Assembly (NCBI GenBank): GCA_002286715.1
Contig: NSJX01000046.1
Coordinates: 5,446-69,445 of the forward strand
Direction: 5' to 3'
Origin: Dentipellis sp. KUC8613
Lineage: Eukaryota > Basidiomycota > Agaricomycetes > Russulales > Hericiaceae
DNA: 64,000 nucleotides
Shown here piece by piece: positions 1 to 9,629 of this stretch. Made by a program: the position numbers and the translations under genes. The first letter of the stretch is position 1. Each line of letters starts with the position of its first letter. The notes beneath the pieces are model-generated. The model was not told where the DNA came from, ran no database searches, and worked only from the letters and a program-made list of their open reading frames with translations.

Positions 1-83
1 GAGCGTGGGAAACAGTTTCCCGTTTCCGCGATTAAAAGTTTCGACGCGTCTGCCAGCCGTCTCTAATTAGAAGTGATTCATGG

Positions 84-510
84 CTGAATCAGAAATGGTC
101 TCCCACGGTTTGAGCCACATTGGTTCACTTCGAAGTGTATACATTTTCCACACAGTTCAAATGTCATTCAATCAACACGGTATTTGGGATACATATGCAC
201 ACAGAGTATATCTACACACTGACAAATTGGCGCGAATTTTGAACGCCTAAATCACTCAGAAAATAGAATACGCACCGTGCCAGAGATGGTGAGATCGAAA
301 GCTATGGCTCTGGCAATGCGAAATTGAAACAAAAGCTTTCCATAAAAATCTAATGGGGAGATGTACTACTTGTTAGTGGACTCTAATTTATCTGTAATTT
401 TAACAAATTTATCGAGCTCTCTGAGAGGGTGTCTTTGTTGGAATGCTGCATGCGTGGGAATTGCCGAGAGTCGTCGTGCGGCTGAAAATTCACCAAGTCG
501 ACGCTTGTTG
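84..510 (+). repeat. Left inverted terminal block of the 17-kb composite
   Basis: This AT-rich block aligns, as reverse complement, along about 420 bp to 16,826-17,335. By eye identity is roughly 70-75% with small gaps. Strongest matches are the stretch containing ggttcacttcgaagtg (about 121-137), the gaaacaaaagctttcc stretch (about 327-342) and the gggaattgccgagagtcg core (456-473). The outer edge carries the palindrome-like tgattcatggctgaatcag (74-92), also found at the outer edges of the other terminal blocks. Positions 1-83 lie outside the alignable part and I see no feature in them. The block probably holds the 5' end of a transcription unit reading right, because a splice donor follows at 775. 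That role is inference. Confidence 0.7.
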
Positions 511-774
511 TACTTCCATATCCCCTGGAACCGACCAACCCTCCTGCCCAATCGCTACCCCACCCGCCCTGGCATTGTGCCCCATGTGTTCGTGTTCCCT
601 GTTTCTGTCCCATGCACCCAATGCCGCCGCTCACACGCCCAGTTGCCACCCCGCGAGCTCTTGCAATGCCCTGCATGCCCTAACGTTGTGGTCTGCCCGC
701 CCAATCAAGCCAAAAAGACAATGAACATGATGGATTTGACAGATGGAGCAGCTGGGGCATTGAGGCTTTCACAG

Positions 775-3360
775 GTACGTTCTCTTGCCTTTTTCTGCCT
801 CTCCCTGCCCTCACGCGCTAGCATAGCACCCGCACGCTGTCTTGCACGCCATCCGCCATCAGTCGTATCACGCATGCCCACATACTCGCGTTTGCACCCG
901 CCGCCCCGTCGTGCCACGCATCCTCTCAATTCCCAACATGCTGTCTGTGCACCCCACCCCACCGTCTGTGCGCTGCGCCTCGCCATCTGTGCGCCGCGCC
1001 GCGCCGTCTGTGTGCTGCGCCGCACCAACTCGCACACTACCATCCCGCCGTCTTCGCGCCCCGCCCCGCCCTCGCTCGCCGTCGCGTGCCGTCACGGCCC
1101 TCACGCGGCCCTCACGCGCTCTCAAGCACCTCAGCGGCGCCATCTCGTGGCCCGCGGCCCTGTGCCGCTCTTGCAGCCTCTCGCACTACCACCACGTGCC
1201 TCTGTGCAGTTCGTGCGCCCCCTCACCGCCGTCGTGTTGCCCCTCGCTGCAGTCGTGCAGCCGCCATGTGCCCCCGCGTCAGCGTCCCGTGCGCCTACAC
1301 CGCCATCACGCACCCCAGCAGCGTCGTTTCTTGGCTGGTGGCCCCGCCCCGCCCCCGCATGCCCTTGCGCGCCCTCGCACTGCCCCCGCGCCGCCATCCC
1401 GCGCCCCGTTGCCACCCACCTTCGCACCGTTGCGCCCCTGTCGCGCACCGTCGCGCCCCCGTCGCGCCCTGTCGTGCCCCTGTCGTGCCCCGTCGTGCGC
1501 CTGTCACGCCCCTGTCACGCCCCTGTCGCGCCCCTGTCGCCACCCGCCCTTGCCCTGTCGCCGCTACCCGTCACTGCACCGCCATCCCACGCCGCCGCCC
1601 CATCGCCCCGTCTCGCCCCGTCTCACTCGCGCCGTGCCCTTATTGCGCCCCGCAGGGCCGTCATGTACCTTGTGGGGCTGTCTTGCGCCCCACCTCGCCG
1701 TCTCACGCCCCGCCCCATGCGCCATCACCTCACACGCCCCCGCCGCTATTTTGCACCCGCACGCAGCCCCCCTGGGATGCTTCCGGTGCTGTCTCAGCCG
1801 TCTCATGGCCCGTGGCCTCGCGCGGCCCTCGCACGCGTTCGCACTGCCACCACGCACCCCGACGGCACCTTTTCGCGCCACCGCGCCACTGCTACCTGCT
1901 GCGCCTTTGCCACGGACCCCATGCCGCCGTTATGAACCCCACCGGCGCCGTCTCACGCCCCCATCACGCCCCCACGCCCCTCTGCCCCGCCGTCATGTGT
2001 CCCAGCGGCGCCGTCACACCTCAGCAGCACCTTCGCACGCCGTCGCACGCCGTTGCTCTACCGCCAGGGGGCCTCGCTCGCCGTCGTCTGCTGCGCCGCC
2101 TCGCCGCCCTCGCGTACCCTGGCGTCGCCGTCACTCGTGGTGCTGTCACACGCCGCCGTCGCAATGTCGTTGTGCACCCTTGCCACCACAGTGCGCTCTT
2201 ACACCCTTGTTACGCGCCCTCGCGCCACTGTTGCACGCCTTCACACACGCCAGCAGCGCCGTCTTGTGGCCTGTGGCCCCGCGCTGCCCTCGCCCACCAT
2301 CTTGCGCCTCCTTGCTCGTTGTCGTACGCCCTCTTGCACGGGCCTCTCAAACCTGTTGTGCCAACGTCGTATGTCCTTGTGTGCCGCCGCGCCCTCATGC
2401 CCTTGAGCCCCGCCCGCATCTCCTGCCACAGGCCAGCATCGATCGCGCCCTGGCGCCCCGCATGCGCACCCTATTCGCGCTGTACGTGCCGTCCTTGCCA
2501 CGTATGCACCGTCCTCGCCACGTACGTGCCATACGCGCCGCCCTTGACCCGTCCGCGCTGTTATCGCGGTCCTCGCGCGGTCCTCGCACCCTTCACTCCC
2601 TCCTCACGTCCTCTGCCGCCTCTGCACACCCTCCGCACGCCGTTCGCACGCCGTCCGCACGCCCTCTTGTGCCTCAGCACGTCTCACCCCCGTCCTCGCC
2701 GCTGCCACTCGTTCGCCGCCATCCTCGACCGCCCACCACCGCCTCCTCGTGCGCCAGTGCATCCCACTGCCACCCTCGTGCCCCACCGCCGCCTCCTTGT
2801 TCCCCACTGCGGTCTCTGCACGCCGCCCGCCGCCGTTGCTCGCTCACCACCACCTCCTTGCGCGCCAGTGCATCCCTCTGCTGCCCTCTCGCGCGCCAGC
2901 GCATCCCACGGCTGTCCTCGCCGCCGTCGCTCGTCCACCACCGCCGTCGCTGGTCCGCCGCTGCCGTCGCTTGCCCACGGCCATCCTCGCCCGCCCACCA
3001 CCTCCTCGCGTGCCGGCGCATCCCTCCGCCGCTCTCTCGCACGCCAGCGCGTCCCACGGCCGTCCTCGCCGTCTCTGCGCGCCCGCCGCCGCCGTCGCTC
3101 ATCCGCCACCATCCTTGCTCGCCCACCGCCGCCTCCTCCCGCCCCAGTGCATCCCACCGCCGTCTTCGCGCGCCCACAGCGGTATCCTTGCGCCCCAGCA
3201 CGCACTTCTCCGCGCCCTCCTCGCGCCCTCCTTGCGCCGTTCGCCCTCTCCGCGCCGTCCGCCGCCCTCTCTGCACCCTCTGTACGCCGCACGCACCCTC
3301 CACTGCACGCCGTATGTGCTATCCACCATTCTCTCCATGCCGTCTGCTGCCTCTGTTGTA
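775..3360 (+). repeat. Degenerate C-rich array A1
   Basis: About 2.6 kb of low-complexity sequence, C-rich and A-poor on the plus strand. A clear 21-bp unit is visible at 962-1024, where three consecutive copies begin ccgtctgtgcgctgcg, ccatctgtgcgccgcg and ccgtctgtgtgctgcg. Elsewhere the unit is eroded. A longer motif around ctcgtggcccgcggccc recurs near 1131, 1316, 1790 and 2245, so a higher-order period exists. The array starts directly after a good 5' splice donor (cacag|gtacgt, GT at 775) and ends in a T-rich stretch with ttgttgtag (to 3392), so it could be one large intron. Open frames of 771-839 codons exist in two frames because the unit is a multiple of three and poor in stops. Confidence 0.8.
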
Positions 3361-3697
3361 GTATACTGGTTCTTTTGTATTCTTGTTGTAGCAATCAATA
3401 AAATGGATTCTAATGCTCCCACTATTTGGATTTGAGAATATGGGAGAATCTTAAATATTCCACCTGGACATCATGCATGAATCAAATGAAATCCAGTAAA
3501 ATTAAATAGAGTTAGACAAAAACATCAAAGAAGATAAGATCAAATGAAATTGGGTGACACAGAGACAAATCAGAACAAGTCAAATTAGTTGGAAGTGGCA
3601 TGCAGCATGGTCTTTCATGTCAGTTCATTATTACTTGGGTAAATAATAAAATTAAGAACTCATTAGTATTTACCAAGATGAAATACCCCCCTCCTCC
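3361..3697. other. AT-rich tail after array A1
   Basis: The stretch opens with ttcttttgtattcttgttgtag, which resembles a 3' splice acceptor (AG at 3391-3392), followed at once by aataaaatgg, a possible polyadenylation signal. The rest is AT-rich with no reading frame, no RNA gene and no recognisable repeat. Confidence 0.4.
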
Positions 3698-3851
3698 CTG
3701 GCTGAATCAGATCCTGCCACACATGTGACAGCCCATTCCAACTAGTACTTTTGTACTGTGACTTTTTCAATGCTAACATTTAGTAGCAGCCATTGTTTCT
3801 CATATAGCACAAGTGAGAAGTGGGCCGGCAAGTGGCAGGTTCTGATTCATC
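3698..3851. mobile_element. MITE-like element with hAT-family ends
   Basis: The left end (about 3,699-3,735, ctgaatcagatcctgccac...) is an imperfect inverted match to the right end (3,811-3,851, gggccggcaagtggcaggtt...). The right end differs at one clear position from the inverted copy at 3,900-3,940 that bounds the neighbouring hAT element. The 75 bp between the ends have no coding potential. Size and ends fit a non-autonomous derivative of the adjacent hAT family. A convincing 8-bp target-site duplication was not found. Confidence 0.5.
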
Positions 3852-3899
3852 CAGAAGATATGATATCATGTGTTATTTTGAATGAAGATGGCTCTCATA

Positions 3900-5736
3900 G
3901 ATGAATCAGAACCTGCCGCTTGCCGGCCCACTTCTCACTTGTGCAAAAGTGGGACTTTTGATCGTGACATTCGCTCCGTCGCAGCAAGGAATTTCTACAC
4001 AGTAAATGTCAATGATAACCAATTGTTTCCATAGTTGACGACTCACCGAGAGCAATGGCTCAAGTTGAGTGAGCAACTCCCATTCATCACGAGAGAGCTT
4101 GAACTTCTTGATTGCCGTCTTCTTGACTTTGTTGTGACGGTCCATGATGACAAGTTTGTCGAGCGCCGAGCGAAGATACAAAGCTGACTTGACCATCTCA
4201 GCGACAGAGTTCCACCTTGTAGCTACGGAGCGCTTAATCTGCTTGGGCATGATCTTCATCTTCTTACAACACTCTTCAAGATCATCTCGAAGTAATGCTG
4301 AATAATGAATCCGAGATGCTAGTTTCGTTATCTGCATGCCATCAGCTCATGAAGCCTCTGACAGCAGTAGACAACACACCTTGTGAATCGCACCACAGCC
4401 AAGGTTGATGTCACTTGCAGACAGGCAATGCAACTTTGCTACCTCTTTTGCAAAATCCTCAATCTCCTGCTCATCCTGAGCTTCCCTGTCCTCGTCCGCT
4501 TCCTCCGCTGCTTCTATGACCTCGTCATCAAGCTCCACATCAGATTCTTCTTCGTCATCACTTTCTGAGTTGTCCTCGAGTGCGGAGGCTGCTCCTTTTT
4601 TAGGTTGCGCGAACTGCGAAAGCATTGCCTTGAAAAGTATTCTGATCAGTCAAAGATACCACTCGAAGCACTATTTCAACTGACCTTCATGACAAGATTG
4701 AAAATATGGCAGATGCACCTCACACGTGTGTGGACACCGACCATACCCCCGTCTATCTGCTCCTCCAGTACAGTCATCATTGTATCATTGTTGGGCGTGT
4801 TATCGCAGACCACGCCCAACAGCTATAATTCAGTTAGCAGGGGCACACATCTTTGAGTAGCCGGACTCACCTTGTTTGTAATTCCGTATCCTTCCAGACA
4901 CTTTATGATCTGCTCGGCCAGGTACTCGCCAGTATGAGCCTTCGTCATGCTAAGAAGTTCATGAGTACACGACAAGACATCATGAAATCCACGGTATGAA
5001 CCGAATGAAGTCGAGAATCATAGCAGTCATGTTGCCGTGGAGGATGAGATAGATGATGATCCCCAAGAACGAAAATAGATTAGGTGACGACCAGCTGTCG
5101 ACACCAATATGAAGGCGTCCAGGATATTGCTTTATCGCTGTCAGCAAAGCGATAGTAGAGATATGGGAGACTTACCTGCAACATCGTAGCAACGCTCGTC
5201 TTTGTGATTGTGAAGATCTCCTTCACGTCGCGGGAAACAGTTTTGTCGGACGGGACCTCGACCTTGTTGTACAGCATCTTGAACATGTGATTCAAGACAG
5301 GGTCCTTGACAACATGGAAGGGCCGATGGCTTTGAGAACACCAAAGCACAGTCAGGAAGCAGAACCCTTCCTTTGTGTAAGTCGATCCATGTGCGAATGC
5401 TTTGATCGTCTGTTCGCCCGGTGATCCCTTTGGCGCGCATTTCTCTACGTGGCGACGAAGGTTGCCAGTGCTCTTGTCTTTACAATTGCGTGTAACAACC
5501 TTCGAGGGAGACCTGTAATATGATAGCATGAGATCTTTGAAAACAGATTGTTCATGCACAACGTACCTCTTGCAGACAAACTTGTACACTATGCTCCCGT
5601 TCTCAACAACTACTTGCAGCGGCATGACAAAGTGCTCATATACATTCAAGTGCCAGCGAGTCATCTGGTCCTCTGATTGAACAATGTTAGATTACTAGTG
5701 AGGAGTGGGCCGGCAAGCGGCAGGTTCTGATTCATC
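3900..5736 (-). mobile_element. hAT transposon, internally or 3' truncated
   Basis: A 40-41-bp inverted repeat bounds this element: 3,900-3,940 reads gatgaatcagaacctgccgc..., and 5,697-5,736 is its reverse complement with one or two differences. Between them the minus strand encodes most of an hAT transposase. The coding region runs into the repeat at 3,906 with the C-terminal dimerisation (hATC) domain missing, so the copy has lost its 3' part and should be non-autonomous. The ends lack the common hAT CAGGG start and finish in CTGATTCAT(C). No clear 8-bp target duplication was recognised. Confidence 0.75.
3906..5664 (-). pseudogene. hAT transposase, C-terminally truncated
   Basis: Exons read right to left. 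The ATG is at 5,664. A BED-type zinc finger follows (FVCKR, then after an intron STGNLRRHVEKC). Next comes the hAT catalytic-core segment GRLHIGVDSWSSPN, then LLGVVCDNTPNND, RVRCICHIFNLV, an acidic insert of about 60 residues beginning after LSQF, and the RSVATRWNSVAEM motif near 4,230. Introns with gt..ag borders are visible, for example one starting gtacgttgtg near 5,570. The final part around LTQLEPLLSVSRQ gives way to unrelated sequence ending in the terminal repeat, so the hATC dimerisation domain is absent. The call rests on the hAT motif set (DSW..SPN, CDN..ND, RC.CHIFNL, TRWNS). An active transposase is unlikely. Confidence 0.85.
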
Positions 5737-7099
5737 TTTGAGGGTGGGTATGTTCTGTCATTTGCATGATGCATATCTTCTTCTTATGCAACTAACTGTC
5801 ATCAGAAGGTTTACCCTCAGTGACATTGTCATCACAATCCCCTTGATTATTTATCATTTCAAGTAGAATGGTTATACATCTGAGAAATTCAGCCATGCTA
5901 TAGAGCAGTCTATAGGCCAGATGATCATGATAGGCTGAGAGAAAGATGTCCATCTTCATAGATAGTCCTCTTAATACTGTACTTTTTTGACCCTAAGTTC
6001 ATAACGCATAATGGCAGAGACCTGACCTGAACCTAATGGTAGTTCAGTCATGTATAATGGCAGATTTTTGAACTTCAAAGTGTTACATCTGCCCAAAGGC
6101 AAAATTCACAAGAGAAATTATATTGCATTTATTCTAATGCATTCCAAAGTCTTTGTAACAAGTATTGGCTGTTTTACACCGCTTTCCCTGCCCCAATTCT
6201 TCAGGGTCAGGGATATTCACCTCCCCGGGATCCAGTGATTCTACTAGTACAAGGCCCAGATGCAGATAGCTCCCAACACTCCCCACTGGTGCCAGAAGAC
6301 GAGCCATGAGATTGGCTGGTTCAAGCACACTATCGTCTTCCATGTTGGCATCATCAAGCCCTACTTTGCTTTTGTTGTCCTCCAAGCCTGAGTCATTGTC
6401 AGATTCCAATTCATTGAATTCGAGAAATATCAACCATATTATACCATAGAGAACAATAGCATCTGCATTGTGGACACCATGCAAAGTGCGACATCGATCA
6501 TGGACAAGCAACAATGGCAAAGTGGCCATAACACTGCACACAGTTGTGGTTCGACTCAAAGATGTGGCCCAGCGTCCATCAGGAAAAAGCCTAAATTGGG
6601 TAGTAGCTGACCAATAACTACAGATCATCACTGATGGCTACAGTAGATTAGATTAGCTATGATATTACTCATAGTTCTACAGTAGCATCCGTAGTAGATC
6701 TTATTTTCTCAGGAAAACATGCTTTAGAAGGCATTGCAGGGGCTATAAGATTTAGGTCATAATGGAGGAAGAGGTATGGACACATTGTGTGTCTCAGAAT
6801 GATCTTGTCTCTGAGCAAAAAAAACAAATGCTACAACAACAGCCTTGCAGCTACAATAGTAACCGTAGATGCTATATTTACCTGGAATACAAAAGAAAGA
6901 TTGCTTTATAAAATGTCAACAAAGCATCACTGAGAAATGCGAATAATACCATTAGATTCGCATTTCAAATACGGTTCTAATGATATATAGAATGTTCTAT
7001 ATCGTGATGTTTTCAAAATCACAATGTGCATCCCCCAGTGCAGCATTGACTTAGCGTTTTTAGGTGATGTGTGCCCATATCCGGGCCGTGAGCAGCCGG
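5737..7099. other. AT-rich gap with one weak minus-strand ORF
   Basis: Mostly AT-rich sequence with no recognised gene. A minus-strand frame from the ATG at 6,628 to 6,134 could encode about 164 residues with an acidic middle (ELESDNDSGLEDN). I do not recognise a family and give it little weight. Segment 5,985-6,050 is related in inverted orientation to about 9,255-9,322. Confidence 0.3.
5985..6050. repeat. Inverted partner of 9,255-9,322
   Basis: The run tgtacttttttgacc followed by taagttca here corresponds to the reverse complement of sequence near 9,290-9,322 (gaacttatggtcaaaaaagtaca). Matches to tgaacc and gttcag words continue outward. It is a short dispersed repeat, present as an inverted pair about 3.3 kb apart around array A2. 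Confidence 0.45.
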
Positions 7100-7265
7100 A
7101 ATCCGCGTATGCGAAAACATGCTCGACGTGGGGCCCAAATTATTGCCATATATGGTATATGGGATGGCACCCCAATCCGCGCATGCATAAACACGCTCGA
7201 CGTGGGGTGCCCAAATTATTGCCATATCTGGTATACGGAATGGCACCCAAGTCGTGGGAATCCGC
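7100..7265 (+). repeat. Tandem repeat, 74-85-bp unit
   Basis: Two near-complete copies begin aatccgcg at 7,100 and 7,174, with a third partial start at 7,259. Each contains ctcgacgtgggg, a cccaaattattgccatat segment and a gg.atggcaccc end. The copies differ by point changes and small indels. The sequence upstream of 7,100 contains another piece of the unit. No coding function is apparent. Confidence 0.65.
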
Positions 7266-7573
7266 GCCATGCCACATCCCTTCCGTCTTCGGGAGTCCGA
7301 GGCACTCTTCAACACCAACCACGTCGCCCTTGTCGCCCTTGTCGCCGCCCCCGCCGTCCCGTCCCCACCACCACCTCAGACGACGCATGCACGATACGCA
7401 CAAGCGCGTATCCTGTCGTGCACAACACAACGCAAGACGCCGGGGGCCGTCCCAACGACGCCGTCGTCGTGTCGCCCGGTTCAGCAAACAGCCCGCCCCG
7501 CGTGTGCCCGTGCGAGGGGACCACCGGATGAAACGACGCACTGGCGTCGGGAGGTGAATGGAGGTCTAGTAAG
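7266..7573 (+). other. Possible exon before array A2
   Basis: GC-rich, not obviously repetitive sequence ending at a good splice donor, tagtaag|gtgagt (GT at 7,574). Several open frames run through it, none recognisable. By analogy with 430-774 it may be the exon preceding the array, but no 5' AT-rich core like that at 456-473 was found here. Confidence 0.35.
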
Positions 7574-8840
7574 GTGAGTACACCCCATCCATCTCACCGA
7601 AGCTTAGCGACACAGCGCGACAGGTGCGGGGGCAGGGCGTGACGTGGCAGCACGCCCAATCCCTCGCAATCACTTGCCGTCGCCCCACCGCCCCATCGTT
7701 GCCCCGTCGCCACGTGCCAGCCTGCGGCGCTCATCGCGCCCCCGCCCTCCGTCGCGCACGTCGCACCCGCCGCCCTCATCGTGCGTGCCGCCGACGCACA
7801 CTGCCTCACGTCCGGCACGCGCCAGCACCTGCCACGCGCAGCCAGTGCCCACGTCCACCGCCTCGCCGTCGACGCTCCCGGATATGCAGCCACGTCCGGC
7901 GTGCGCCGGTGCCTGCCACACCCAGCCAGCACTCGCGACCCCCCGCCAGTGTCCGCACCTGCGCCCCTTCCCCCACGGTGCCCGTTGTGCATCGCGCCCG
8001 TCGCGCCTGCACCCGCCACCACCGCCGTCTGCAACGCGCCGACGCACACCGCCTCGCGCCAGCCACGCGCGTGCCACCTCTCGCACGCCCTGCGCCAGTC
8101 AGCGCCCCTGCACCCGCGCGCGCGCTGCGTCTGCGCCCACATGCGGCAGCGCCTGTGACGCACAGCCAGCGCCCGCAGCCCCCTGCCAGGGTCCACGCCC
8201 GCGCCCCTTCCCCCATGGCGCGCGTCGCGCACCGCCCGCATTGCGCCTGCACCCGCCACCGTTGCCGTCCACAACGCGCCGGCGCACGCCGCCTTGCGCC
8301 AGCCCCGCGGGTGCCACCTCTCACACGCCCTGCGCCAGCGCCAGCGCGCCCACGCGCGGGCCTTGCTCCTGTCGCACCCATCGCATCCGCCGCCGCCCCT
8401 CGATCCGCCGCCGCCCCTCGCGCTTTCGGCCAGCGCCCGCCATGTGGCCACGCCCGCCACACATGCGCCCGCGCCCTTCGCGCCCGCGCCCGCCAGTCGC
8501 CGTGCAAGCGCTCACCCTGTGCCAGCGCCAGTGCGCCCGCCGCACCCCTGCGCCTGTCCCGCCCGCCGCACATGCGGCACACATGTGCCCCGCATCGGCG
8601 CCTTGCGTGTGCCAGCACCACGCGCCAGCGCCCCTGTGCGCCCCCGCCTACGCCCTGCTGTGCGCCCTGCGCCAGCGCCCATGCGGCGCATCTGTGCCCA
8701 TACCCAGCTTCGGGCCCTCGACTTCCGGCCGCACACCGACACCATGCCCACGTCGCCGCCCGACACGCCCTCGTCCTCGCGCTCGACGTCTTCGTCGCCC
8801 TTGCACCTGTGCCGTGTGCCCGTGTGCCCTGTACCATACC
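7574..8840 (+). repeat. Degenerate C-rich array A2
   Basis: About 1.27 kb of low-complexity, C-rich plus-strand sequence built from words such as cgccagcgcc, cacgcccgc and gcccttcccccacggcgc. Several partial duplications of 150-250 bp are visible: a ...ccttcccccacggtgcccgttgtg... block near 7,970 returns near 8,205. Its 3' portion from 8,539 is shared with the copy at 24,736. The array begins right after the donor at 7,574. Open frames of over 400 codons occur in two plus frames and one minus frame and look like composition artefacts. Confidence 0.75.
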
Positions 8841-9190
8841 TACATTAGATATGTGTATATTACCTGTACTGTAGTATATGTCATGTATTCCTTTGAATCA
8901 AACTGCTTTCCCTCTCCCTCAGTGTGAAAAAAGACTAATACGACATTCATACTATATATTATAGCCTGTCTATTGTATTGTAGTACTATACTACTATTAT
9001 AGACATATATTTGCTATAGTAGCAGAGTGTCAAATATGCTCTCTACGGATCATCTACAGATTATCTACCTGTAGCAAATATAGAGACCCACTTTGCGTTT
9101 CCAGCTACGGGTGATATTGAAAATATATTTAATATTGTAGATAAAATTTCCTATTATAGGTTTCTGTAGATATATCAGGATTTCCTGATG
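8539..9190 (+). repeat. Dispersed direct repeat, copy 1 (650 bp)
   Basis: This segment is repeated in the same orientation at 24,736-25,372 with roughly 85-90% identity by eye. It covers the last part of a C-rich array (ccgcacccctgc...) plus an AT-rich tail with ctctacggatcatctacag and gcgtttccagctacgggtg and ends ggatttcctgatg. The AT-rich tail contains several tac/gta inverted words (attgtagtactatac), giving potential hairpins. No protein is encoded. It is probably the 3' end of a repeat family rather than a gene. Confidence 0.8.
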
Positions 9191-9629
9191 TCTGGAATCT
9201 GAACCTCAGTGACATAGTTCATTGTAATGCATCACATGCATACCTGAACCTGTTACCAACTGAACTGACAAAAGCATAATGTGTAACATTTTTGGTGGCT
9301 GAACTTATGGTCAAAAAAGTACAGTAGTATTGTGATTGCTATAGAGAATCCATTTCCATGTATGTAGATACCAAAGCCCTGCAGCTATTGGGGCAATGTT
9401 GGCTTCAATAGCAGGAGTACTTGCAGTGGCATTCAGGACAATGGAACAAGGATGATGATGGATTATATTTCTATGGATATTATACACCACACTAACCTAT
9501 AAAATTGATATGAAGCCTACAAGATATCACACATCAACACCTGAATATTGAACAGAAGAAGAATAAACATCCACTACTAAATATCAACATCGAAAACAGT
9601 TGCACTATAAATGTACAGATAGCTGACAG
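9191..9629. other. AT-rich spacer between arrays A2 and A3
   Basis: No gene or RNA was recognised. It holds the 9,255-9,322 partner of the inverted pair with 5,985-6,050. On the minus strand, the stretch from 9,600 to 9,540 is T-rich (ggatgtttattcttcttctg) and could be the 3' border of the minus-strand array A3. Confidence 0.4.

Noticed and set aside
842..3361. 839-codon plus-strand ORF, and the 771- and 524-codon ORFs overlapping it
   Set aside because: They run through array A1 in several frames at once, have no domain, start at non-ATG or arbitrary codons and consist of Pro/Arg/Ala/His low complexity. A stop-poor 21-bp unit explains them.
7100..7265. CRISPR-like array
   Set aside because: The repeats are contiguous and longer than CRISPR repeats, with no unique spacers, in a eukaryotic genome.
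7594..8927. Long ORFs (up to 427 codons) on both strands of array A2
   Set aside because: Composition artefacts of the array. Peptides are low complexity and frames on opposite strands are equally open.
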